A stretch of DNA of 8,821 nucleotides, taken from contig JANOAR010000191.1 of NCBI GenBank assembly GCA_031411235.1, positions 1-8,821 on the forward strand. Direction: 5' to 3'. The position numbers were made by a program, and so were the translations under genes. This DNA comes from JANOAR01 sp031411235 (GTDB lineage: Bacteria; Verrucomicrobiota; Verrucomicrobiia; Verrucomicrobiales; Verrucomicrobiaceae). Shown here one piece after another: positions 1 through 5,973 of the stretch; the stretch's first letter is position 1, and each line of letters opens with the position of its first letter. The notes beneath the pieces were generated by a model, which made no database searches, was not told the DNA's origin, and saw only the letters and a program-made list of their open reading frames with translations.

Positions 1-1
1 T

Positions 2-574
2 GGCGAAAGCCATGCGGAGGCGATGACGGGGAATGTGTGGTTCCCCACGCCGACGCCTACGGCAGCGGAGTTCGGGGCGAAGCTGACGGAGTTTGAGGCG
101 GTACTGACGGCGCTGGAGAATGAGCGCCTGATCACGAAGAACCTGACGGCGCAGAAGGACCAGATCCGCAAGGACTTTGAATTCCTCTTCACCCTGCGAG
201 GCAGCTATGTGCAGACGGCGAGCAACTCGAATGCGGATGTGATCGCGACGGCGGGCCTGATGATCCGCAATGCACCCACGCCCATGGGGGTGCTGCCGCC
301 GCCGCTGGGCCTGCGCCTGGATACGACGCAACTGCCAGGTGAACTGGATGCGCGCTGGAATACGGTGAGCGGGGCGAAGAGTTATGCGCTGGAGTGCGCG
401 GAACTGGTGAACGGTGAGCCGCTGCTGTGGGTGTCGGCCTCGGTGAGTGGCAAGCTGAGCTAGCTGATGAAGCAACTGGTGCCTGGAAAGCGCTACGTCT
501 TCCGCGTGGCGGCCATTGGTGGGTCGAGTGGGATCAGCGCCTGGAGCCCTCTCGTGGAACGGATGGCGTCGTAG
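2..574 (+). pseudogene. Fibronectin type III-like domain protein, interrupted by an in-frame TAG; 5' end outside window
   Basis: The first readable part (ATG at 23 to the TAG at 461-463) gives 146 residues: a helical, charged segment (about residues 14-60), then a Pro-rich linker (PTPMGVLPPPLGL) and the first strands of a fibronectin III-like domain (ELDARWNTVSGAKSYALECA). After the TAG the same frame continues to a TAG at 572-574 with exactly the missing end of such a domain (LVPGKRYVFRVAAIGG, then SAWSPLVERMAS). One base change (for example GAG to TAG) would explain the break. The frame is also open to the left edge (GESHAEA before the Met at 23), and the GGAGG at 16-20 is only 2 bases from that ATG, so the true start probably lies upstream of the window. 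The predicted role is an extracellular or structural binding protein, with no enzymatic motif. Verrucomicrobial genomes encode similar MTGN/FPTP proteins with one FN3-like domain (from memory). It could still be expressed as a truncated protein, or the stop may be a sequencing error. Confidence 0.72.
461..463 (+). other. Premature in-frame TAG stop inside the FN3-like domain
   Basis: Reading through this codon keeps the frame open for another 36 codons, and those codons encode the C-terminal FN3 strands (YVFRVAAIGG and SAWSP). This is a nonsense change, not a frameshift: frame and spacing are unchanged on both sides. GAG to TAG is the simplest origin, giving SGKLSELMKQLVPG. Confidence 0.75.
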
Positions 575-654
575 TGGGGCCGCTGCACTTTCGGAGCGCT
601 GGGAGGGGTTGGGGGACTGGCGCTTCGGAGGGGGGATTGGAAGACTATCAGACC

Positions 655-691
655 ATGAGACTATGAGACGGAGTGATGGAGTGATGAGTGA
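655..691 (+). repeat. Two short tandem 8-bp repeats in the leader of the collagen-like gene
   Basis: ATGAGAC occurs at 655-661 and 663-669 (period 8). It is followed directly by GGAGTGAT at 670-677 and 678-685, with a third partial copy GAGTGA at 686-691. GACTAT also recurs at 643 and 659. The stretch is simple purine-rich sequence between two genes and encodes nothing convincing. It looks like replication-slippage sequence in the 5' leader. Confidence 0.6.
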
Positions 692-700
692 CGGGAAACG

Positions 701-704
701 GGAG
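701..704 (+). promoter_or_regulatory. Ribosome binding site for the collagen-like gene
   Basis: GGAG lies 11 bases before the ATG at 716. It is the clearest Shine-Dalgarno sequence in the window and supports the 716 start. An ATG at 705 between it and the start opens only a four-codon frame (MKIL) that ends in a TGA overlapping the ATG at 716. A short leader peptide with translational coupling is possible but unproven. Confidence 0.45.
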
Positions 705-715
705 ATGAAAATATT

Positions 716-1618
716 ATGAAGACACTATTTCAGACACGGGTCATGCGGGGTGGGGTGGTTCGGCAGAGCGGGAGGCTTGTCGTGGCGGCTTATGATCCGG
801 CGCTGCCGGAGGATGGGGCGCTGGTGGTGGCGGGGGTGCTGCGTTCGCAGTTCCAAGGGCTGGCGACGATGATCAATGCCATACCGGCGGGGCCTCCTGG
901 GCCACAGGGAATCCAGGGTGTGCAGGGGATTCCTGGCGAGCAGGGCTTGCCGGGTATTCAGGGGGCGCAGGGGGCGCAGGGTGGGCAAGGTCTTCAGGGC
1001 GAGCCTGGTCAGCCGGGGGCGCAAGGGCCGCCCTTTGCCAACGCCGTGGTGGATGGGGTGGCGACGCTGCCGCCGAGCTACCCCGCGACGGTGCAGACGA
1101 GCTTCGACGGGACGAATGTGCATTTCACCTTCGGCCTGCCGCAGGGCTACACGGGAGCGGAGGGGCCGCAGGGCATCCAGGGGCCGCCCTTTGCCAGTGC
1201 GGTGGTGGATGGGGTGACGACGCTGCCAGCGGGTTACCCGGCGACGGTGCAGACGAGCTTCGATGGCTACGCGGTGCATTTCTCCTTCGGCATCCCACAG
1301 GGCTACGCGGGGCCGGAGGGGGCGGCGGGCAACACGGGGTCGCAGGGGGAGCAAGGTATCCAAGGCCAGCAGGGCAACCAAGGGACGGATGGCAATACGG
1401 GGCCGCAGGGCGTGCAGGGGCCACCGGGCGAGGTGACGCTGGGGCAACTGAACGAGGCGATCTCGGCGACGGCACGCAATCCCAGCGCGGTGCAGCCGCT
1501 CGCGCTGGTGGTGAGTGATCCGCCGACGCAGGCGGAGGTGCAGCAGATCGCGAACAAGCTCGATGAACTGCTGACGGCACTGAAGCGGGGTATGGGGGCA
1601 GGAAGGAAAAAGGGATAA
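716..1618 (+). CDS. Collagen-like repeat protein with duplicated 52-residue module
   Basis: This is a 300-residue protein. Residues 1-57 are non-repetitive. Residues 59-104 are Gly-X-Y triplets rich in Gln and Pro (GPPGPQGIQG, GEQGLPG). Residues 105-156 and 157-202 are two copies of a module (PPFA.AVVDGV.TLP..YPATVQTSFDG...HF.FG.PQGY), each followed by short Gly-X-Y runs. Residues 198-238 are Gly-X-Y again. Residues 239-300 form a probable helical C-terminal cap (TLGQLNEAISATA...IANKLDELLTALK) ending in a basic tail. Gly-X-Y runs form trimeric collagen-like stalks, so the likely role is a fibrous surface or tail-fibre-like structural protein. No signal peptide or membrane anchor is evident, which leaves the export route open. 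It follows the FN3-like gene by about 140 bp and precedes the glycosyltransferase frame by 6 bp if that gene uses its GTG. Glycosylation of the stalk by that enzyme is conceivable but speculative. Confidence 0.85.
   Translation: MKTLFQTRVMRGGVVRQSGRLVVAAYDPALPEDGALVVAGVLRSQFQGLATMINAIPAGPPGPQGIQGVQGIPGEQGLPGIQGAQGAQGGQGLQGEPGQPGAQGPPFANAVVDGVATLPPSYPATVQTSFDGTNVHFTFGLPQGYTGAEGPQGIQGPPFASAVVDGVTTLPAGYPATVQTSFDGYAVHFSFGIPQGYAGPEGAAGNTGSQGEQGIQGQQGNQGTDGNTGPQGVQGPPGEVTLGQLNEAISATARNPSAVQPLALVVSDPPTQAEVQQIANKLDELLTALKRGMGAGRKKG
1028..1321 (+). repeat. Tandem coding duplication, period 156 bp (52 residues)
   Basis: The module starting at the CCGCCCTTTGCCA codons at 1028 recurs in frame at 1184, exactly 156 bases later. 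The protein copies differ at a small minority of positions (for example ANAVVDGVATLPPSYP against ASAVVDGVTTLPAGYP), and third-base differences are scattered. This points to an older, selected duplication instead of a fresh slippage event. The second copy runs to about 1321, where the last collagen-like segment takes over. Confidence 0.8.
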
Positions 1619-1624
1619 GGGGAA

Positions 1625-2871
1625 GTGGTCAACGCAAAACCCGCCGCACAAAAGGCTTCTCCAATGGCTATTTCGAGGTTTAGTCGCGCCCCCTTTCCTC
1701 CAACCTCAATGCCCACCGTCGCCTCCTACTGCACTACCTTTTTGAAGCCTGAAATGCTGCACCTTTACCGGCAGATCAGCGGGCTGAAAAAGTGGGAGAC
1801 CTTCGTGATCACCAAAGAACGCCAGAGCGAGGAGCTGTTTCCTTTTCCCAAAGATCGCATCGAAATCGCGCCGACGGTGAAGAGCAACTTCGTCCGTCGC
1901 TTCTGGCTGAAGCACATCCTCGGGCAGCCGCCGATTGTTTATCGCGGTGAGTATGGTGCCCTGGCGAAGGTGCTGGAGCGTCGTTACGCGGACGTGCTGC
2001 ACGTCTATTTTGGCCACACGGGTGTGCATTTGCTGCCTTTTCTAAAGCAGTGGCCCAAGGCTTCGGTGGTGTCCTTTCACGGTATGGACATTCAGACGCG
2101 TGGGCATGACCCGAGCTATGAGGCTAGGCTGCGCGAACTGTTGCAAACGACCACCTTGGTGCTTGCCCGCTCGCACTCGCTCCAGGATCGGCTGCTGGAG
2201 CTGGGCTGTCCGCCTGAGAAGTTGCGCATGAACCGCACGGGCATTCCGCTGGATCAATTCGAGTACTTCGAGCGCGAGATGCCTAGCGATGGCGCGTGGC
2301 GCTTTGTGCAGGCCTGCCGCCTGATCGAAAAGAAGGGGCTCGATGATGCTATCCATGCTTTCGCTCGCTTCGTGGTGAAATATCCCCGCGCCACCTTCAC
2401 CATCGCTGGGGAGGGGCCGCTGCTGCCGCAACTCGAAGCTCTGCGCGATAAGCTGGGCTTGCACCAGCAGATTACTTTTACAGGCTTCTTGAAGGGGAAT
2501 GAGCTGTGCAAGCTCTATGACCGCTCGCATATTTTCATCCATCCCAGTCGTGTCACGGCGGATGGCAACCAGGAGGGCATCCCGAATTCATGCTGGAAGC
2601 GATGGCCACGGGCCTGCCCGTCATCGCCACTCAGCATGGCGGTATCCCCGAGGCGGTGCGCAACGGCATTACGGGGTTGCTCGTGTCGGAGCGGGACGTT
2701 GATGCTTTGCATGAGGCGATGCTCAGCCTCGCGCAGACGCCCTTCCTTTGGCAATCCATGAGCGCTGAGGCCGGAGCGGACATGAAGGCGAATTTCGAGA
2801 GCAAGGCGCAGATCGAGAAGCTGGAGGCCGTGTATGCCGAGGCTTTGGAGATCGCCAACGCCAGCCATTAA
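1625..2871 (+). pseudogene. Family GT4 glycosyltransferase (WcaL/AmsK-like), frameshifted by one missing base
   Basis: The product would be a GT-B fold transferase of about 415 residues, moving a sugar from an activated nucleotide donor to a glycan acceptor on the cytoplasmic side of the inner membrane. Visible parts are an N-terminal domain (FHGMDIQTRG, SHSLQDRLLELGCPPEKLRMNRTGI) and a donor-binding C-terminal domain (ACRLIEKKGLDDAI, TIAGEGPLLPQL, FTGFL, HPSRVTADGNQEGIPN). The first frame (1625-2761) loses homology after NS at codons 321-322. The frame starting at ATG 2590 then resumes with MLEAMATGLPVIATQHGGIPEAV and runs to 2871. The break splits the E-x7-E motif (EGIPNSMLE), so neither piece can be a working enzyme. 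The start is uncertain: GTG 1625 follows AAGGGG at only 2 bases, ATG 1664 is preceded by AAAAGG at good spacing, and clear homology-like sequence begins at ATG 1709. The WcaL-like assignment comes from the ADG..EGIP signature and the length, and is moderate. Confidence 0.85.
2584..2592 (+). other. Frameshift point (one base missing) within the E-x7-E motif
   Basis: Reading goes CCG-AAT-TC then ATG-CTG-GAA. One base is missing after TC (2588-2589) to give Ser-Met-Leu-Glu. The site overlaps GAATTC (2584-2589). There is no homopolymer run and no X-XXY-YYZ slippery heptamer, so phase variation and programmed -1 frameshifting are unlikely. Confidence 0.8.
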
Positions 2872-2897
2872 CCACCGCTGAAACGCCGCGTTCGGGA

Positions 2898-3251
2898 TTA
2901 AAGCCCCAGAGACTTCCGCGTTTTGGCGGGCATTGAGGCCACGACTAGCTGGTAAGAGTGCAGGACGAGGTCATGCACCAGCTTGGACGGGACGGTGCCA
3001 TCCAGCAGGATGGTGTTCCAGTGGCGTTTGTTCATGTGGTAGCCGGGGATGATGCTGGCGTACTCGTCGCGCAGCTCTACCGCACGCTCTGGGGCACACT
3101 TCAGATTCACTCGGGCGGGGTAGTCATCCGGGACGGTGAGGGCGAAGAGCTTGCCCGCGACTTTATAAACCAGCACATCGGGGCCGAAGGGGGTGGTTTC
3201 CTCGGCCAAAGGAAGGGAAAGGCAGAGGGTGCAAAAGTCTGTGAGATCCAT
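2898..3251 (-). CDS. MmcQ/YjbR family protein (DUF419)
   Basis: The 117 residues match the usual length of this CyaY-fold family. Signature features seen are an N-terminal helix (MDLTDFCTLCLSLPLAEE), then GPDVLVYKVAGKLFAL, the strand-rich NLKCAPE segment, and the diagnostic GYHMNKRHWNTILLDG near residues 69-84. A C-terminal helix (LVHDLVLHSYQLVVASM) follows. The family is described as DNA-binding-like, but its biochemical role is not established. It lies convergent to the glycosyltransferase with 26 bp between stop codons and no clear terminator. The ATG at 3251 is the only sensible start. Its AGGA is directly adjacent (one base apart), too close for normal use, and overlaps one arm of a palindrome. 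It appears monocistronic and intact, with base composition like its neighbours. Confidence 0.88.
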   Translation of the reverse strand: MDLTDFCTLCLSLPLAEETTPFGPDVLVYKVAGKLFALTVPDDYPARVNLKCAPERAVELRDEYASIIPGYHMNKRHWNTILLDGTVPSKLVHDLVLHSYQLVVASMPAKTRKSLGL

Positions 3252-3253
3252 TC

Positions 3254-3267
3254 CTGAGTGAACTCAG
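3254..3267. promoter_or_regulatory. Perfect palindrome next to the yjbR-like start codon
   Basis: CTGAGTGAACTCAG has two perfect 6-bp arms around a 2-bp centre, ending 2 bp before the start codon on the - strand. It could be an operator for a dimeric repressor. As RNA the 2-nt loop is too tight for a full hairpin, though a shortened stem could cover the start region. No binding protein can be named. Confidence 0.35.
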
Positions 3268-3340
3268 AAGAAAGTGCAACGTCAAGCCAAGCGATGCCGA
3301 GGCGGAAAATAGTACCCTGGGTGCCAAAGAGCCAAGATCC

Positions 3341-3410
3341 ACAAAATATTCGCAAATCAAAATATTCTATGGATTTTATGTTTAATTATGGTAAACGTTG
3401 AATTGTAAAT
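3341..3410. promoter_or_regulatory. AT-rich control region upstream of the three-gene unit, with 10-bp direct repeats
   Basis: This 70-bp stretch has 15 G/C bases (about 21%) within surrounding DNA of about 60% GC. It holds CAAAATATTC at 3342-3351 and again at 3358-3367, a spacing of 16 bp, followed by TTTAATTATG and AACGTT. It lies between the divergent - strand yjbR-like gene and the + strand coiled-coil gene, so it is where promoters should be. I could not fix a convincing -35/-10 pair. The paired repeats are candidate transcription-factor sites. Confidence 0.4.
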
Positions 3411-3429
3411 CCCGACCCCTCCCACAAAT

Positions 3430-4125
3430 ATGTTCATTGCTGCCTCCCCACCACGCGCAATTTCACCTCACGTTGGCTTTCCTGAAGTGCCAACGAAGCT
3501 CCCACAAGGTGAGCCTTTCAGGCCGCCCGGAAGTGTTGGGGTGCTTGTTCCTCCTGTCGGACAGCCGCACAATCCAAGGCTGATGGCCCAGGGCGATGCC
3601 TCGGTGCAGATGCCTTCGATTGATTCGATTATCTCAATGCTGCACGCCCAAGCTCCCGAGGGGGGCAGTGGGCTCGACACGCTACGGATGCAGATGTTTG
3701 GTCGCTACTATGACGAACTCGAAGGGCGGATGAAAGAGCTGCGTGCCGTGGTCGATGGCAGCGTGGCGAGGAATCGCCGGGCGCTGGTGGAGCGCGTCGA
3801 TGAACTCGGCTCGGCGCTGCATCGCGATATGGTCGCGCTACGCCAGGAAACGAATAAAGAACTCGAAGATCTGAAGCGTGATGTCTTCACGGCGGTGATG
3901 AGCTTGAGCGCTCTGAATGACAAGCTGGGCATGGCGGATTCGCGTTTCCGCGAGACGTGGACGGCTTTGGCCAAGGCGCTCACGGATCGTATCGACCAGC
4001 AGGCGGGTAGTTTTCAGGCAGGGATCAGGGCCTTCCAGGAGCGCGTGGATGCCACCATCGCAGACAAGGTGGTGCGCGAAGTCACCGCTGCACTGACGCG
4101 GCCGCAGGCACCCATGCGTTCCTAG
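3430..4125 (+). CDS. Coiled-coil protein of unknown function, first gene of a three-gene unit
   Basis: The 231-residue protein has a Pro-rich, low-conservation-looking N-terminus (about 1-51), then a mainly helical, highly charged body. Residues about 85-165 (FGRYYDELEGRMKEL, ALVERVDELGSALHRD, LRQETNKELEDLKRD) have heptad-like spacing typical of a coiled coil. A second helix pair follows (RFRETWTALAKALTDR, then AGIRAFQERVDATIADKVV). There is no signal peptide, membrane segment or catalytic motif, so a cytoplasmic location is likely. The start is uncertain: ATG 3430 has no Shine-Dalgarno, and ATG 3583 (Met52) or ATG 3610 (Met61) would remove the Pro-rich part. The gene ends 23 bp before the OmpA-like gene, which suggests co-transcription. 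The protein may bind the large cytoplasmic domain of that product (inference). I do not recognise a named family. Confidence 0.75.
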   Translation: MFIAASPPRAISPHVGFPEVPTKLPQGEPFRPPGSVGVLVPPVGQPHNPRLMAQGDASVQMPSIDSIISMLHAQAPEGGSGLDTLRMQMFGRYYDELEGRMKELRAVVDGSVARNRRALVERVDELGSALHRDMVALRQETNKELEDLKRDVFTAVMSLSALNDKLGMADSRFRETWTALAKALTDRIDQQAGSFQAGIRAFQERVDATIADKVVREVTAALTRPQAPMRS

Positions 4126-4148
4126 TATTCACCTCATTCGTCGGTGTC

Positions 4149-5966
4149 ATGATTATCCTCAAACCAGGCGCGAAGACCAAGCACCAGGTGGGTTTAGACA
4201 ACCCGCTTGAAGGTGGGGCCGTGGCTGCGATGAGCGATCCACAAACCAGCGCCGAGTGGCTCATGCGCCAAGCCCAGGAGCCTCGTGCGGTGCGTGAGTG
4301 GGCGAGTGCCTTGCGTCGTCCTGTGGAGACGATTTTTGAGGAAGCTGTCATCCGGGAGCCCAACCGTATGGCGCGACTTTTTGCGCCGATCTTGGACGCA
4401 GCTATGACGCAACAGCGGCACAGCGCTCGGGCAAAGTTTTTCGATAACTTATGGCGTTGGGTCACCAGTCTGACGACGCCCAAAGTCTGGGGCTGGACGC
4501 TCCGTGCCTTGTGGGAGGGAGAGAATCCTTGGCGTTATGTCGAGGAGCGTGCGCTGTGGTTCGAGGTCGTCGAGGTCGCGGTATTCGACCCTCGCACGGG
4601 GGCTCTGCTGGCCAAGTCGGAGTCACCGAGCCGAGCCGTGCTGCGTCATGCTGCGCCGCTGGAGTGTATCCCTTTGCTTGGCTCGGCCAGTGCGCAGCTT
4701 GACGCGCAGGAAGGCGAGCACGAGGCCAGCACCAGTGCCGAGAGTCAGCTCATCATTCTCGTAGGCCAGCGCTGCCGCATGGCGGTGCGTGTCACGGGGC
4801 AGCCTCCCTTGTCGTTGCGTGCCAGTTTGCAGAACCTATGCCACGAGGCGGATAGCATCCTTGAGCGGACTGCTAACAACCCATCATGGACGCGGCAGCT
4901 CTTGGAAGGCGTCGCCCTGCGAGCCCTGCAAGGCGAAGGCCCCGCGACCCGAGTGTGGACGCTGCGGCATGGCATGGCGATGCTCAGCCTGTTGCTCGTA
5001 TTGGCCGTCGCCGGGCTGAGCTGGGTCGGCGTGCGCGAGTACCGCTGGCAGACCTTTCTCGGTCTCTTGGATGGAGAGCCTGGGGTGCAAGTCATCAGCC
5101 AAACCACTGCCTGGGGCCAGACGCTGGTGGAGGGCATTCGTGATCCCGAAGCCCGCGATCCCAAGCTGCTAGCCCTGAGTATGGGCATCGGCTTGAACCA
5201 TGTTTCTCTGCGCTTTCCCAGCATCACTGTGGCTCTCGCCGAGTCGGCTGGGCCTCGCCCCATTATCGCCCATCGCACTGGGGCAACTAAGCAGCTGAGC
5301 ACAACAATCATCACACCGCAATTCAAGCCGCTCGTGACCACGGTAATGGAGCCACAGGCCGTGGGTTTAAAGGAAATCACCACCACGACGAACCTGGCTT
5401 CAGGGGCCAGTTCAGCCCGCTCTGTCGAGACTGTCCGTGTGCTGATGCGTCTGCCGGAGTCGCTCAAACTAAGCCTCCAGGGAAACCGACTCATCGCCCA
5501 GGGTGCGCTGGCCGAGCCTGATTACTCGCGCCTCGCCGCTGCACCGCAAAAATTTGCCTGGATCGCGGCGGTAGAAATGGCGGACGTGCAGGACATCACC
5601 AACGCAGAAATCCACGGCCACCAGAGAGCGATAGCTGCCGTCCACATCACCTTTCAGCCGGACTCCGATGCGCTTGCCCCAGGCTCTGAGGCCAGCCTCA
5701 CGAGCCTCGTCAATGACATTCAAGCGCTGGTCATCCAGTCGGCATTGAAGAGCCAAAAGGTGCGGCTGGGCTTCTGCGGCAAAGACCCTAGCGAGGCCGA
5801 TAGCCCTATCGAAGCGGGCCGACAGGCGGCGCTCCAGCTCGCACTCATGCGGTTGGGCGTATCACCCGAGTGCTTCGCCCAGGCCTTGCCGACGCAGGTC
5901 ACTGCCACGCTGATGCCTTCTGATTGTCTTGCCCTTCAAGTCACCCTCATCCCCACCTCCATCTAG
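4149..5966 (+). CDS. Single-pass membrane protein with cytoplasmic N-terminal domain and periplasmic BON-like/OmpA-like domains
   Basis: This is a 605-residue protein, or 578 if it starts at ATG 4230 (Met28, MSDPQTSAEW). Residues about 30-265 are soluble and presumably cytoplasmic: EEAVIREPNRMARLFAPILDAAM, VEVAVFDPRTGALL and a later helical part. One hydrophobic segment lies at about 276-294 (MAMLSLLLVLAVAGLSWVG). The rest should be periplasmic: a stretch with GEPGVQVISQTT and EGIRDPEARDP, a Thr-rich linker (about 375-425), a BON-like strand region (SLKLSLQGNRLIAQGAL, WIAAVEMADV), and an OmpA-like end (HITFQPDSDALAPGS, RQAALQLALMRLGVSPE). The layout resembles the large OmpA/MotB-type proteins of proteobacteria and cyanobacteria that carry a cytoplasmic head with a dPRTGLLL-like motif. 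In the OmpA domain the GHTD motif reads GFCG (541-544), so the peptidoglycan-binding Asp is absent or shifted to D546, while the Arg (R558) is kept. It lies 7 bp before the kinase gene. Confidence 0.75.
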   Translation: MIILKPGAKTKHQVGLDNPLEGGAVAAMSDPQTSAEWLMRQAQEPRAVREWASALRRPVETIFEEAVIREPNRMARLFAPILDAAMTQQRHSARAKFFDNLWRWVTSLTTPKVWGWTLRALWEGENPWRYVEERALWFEVVEVAVFDPRTGALLAKSESPSRAVLRHAAPLECIPLLGSASAQLDAQEGEHEASTSAESQLIILVGQRCRMAVRVTGQPPLSLRASLQNLCHEADSILERTANNPSWTRQLLEGVALRALQGEGPATRVWTLRHGMAMLSLLLVLAVAGLSWVGVREYRWQTFLGLLDGEPGVQVISQTTAWGQTLVEGIRDPEARDPKLLALSMGIGLNHVSLRFPSITVALAESAGPRPIIAHRTGATKQLSTTIITPQFKPLVTTVMEPQAVGLKEITTTTNLASGASSARSVETVRVLMRLPESLKLSLQGNRLIAQGALAEPDYSRLAAAPQKFAWIAAVEMADVQDITNAEIHGHQRAIAAVHITFQPDSDALAPGSEASLTSLVNDIQALVIQSALKSQKVRLGFCGKDPSEADSPIEAGRQAALQLALMRLGVSPECFAQALPTQVTATLMPSDCLALQVTLIPTSI

Positions 5967-5973
5967 CCGATTT

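Noticed and set aside
427..719. Two short + strand frames (427-666 and 516-719) after the FN3-like gene
   Set aside because: They overlap the continuing FN3 frame, have Gly/Trp/Arg-biased composition from GC-rich simple sequence, and show no domain.
2..1618. A prophage or phage tail module suggested by the collagen-like, tail-fibre-style protein
   Set aside because: No other phage gene (tail, capsid, terminase, integrase) is in view, and the FN3-like neighbour and glycosyltransferase fit a cellular surface locus equally well. Left undecided, not called.
725..1651. A 308-codon open frame on the - strand opposite the collagen-like gene
   Set aside because: Its Arg/Leu/Pro-rich repeats are the antisense image of Gly-X-Y codons, which rarely produce stops on the other strand. 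The + strand product has clear family features, and the antisense one has none.
2580..2765. Programmed -1 frameshifting or phase variation as the reason for the split glycosyltransferase
   Set aside because: No slippery heptamer, homopolymer run or short tandem repeat lies at the junction. A simple base deletion explains it better.
2958..3257. A 99-codon + strand frame opposite the MmcQ/YjbR gene
   Set aside because: The - strand frame has the family signature HMNKRHWNT; the + frame is its shadow.
4745..5494. A 249-codon - strand frame opposite the OmpA-like gene
   Set aside because: Ser/Arg/Pro-rich composition without motifs; the + strand protein has a membrane segment and recognisable domains, and its operon spacing fits.
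5929..5973. TTG 5929 as the start of the histidine kinase
   Set aside because: It would overlap the preceding gene by 38 bases and add a Ser/Pro-rich stretch before the first membrane segment. ATG 5974, just after the upstream stop, is the natural start.
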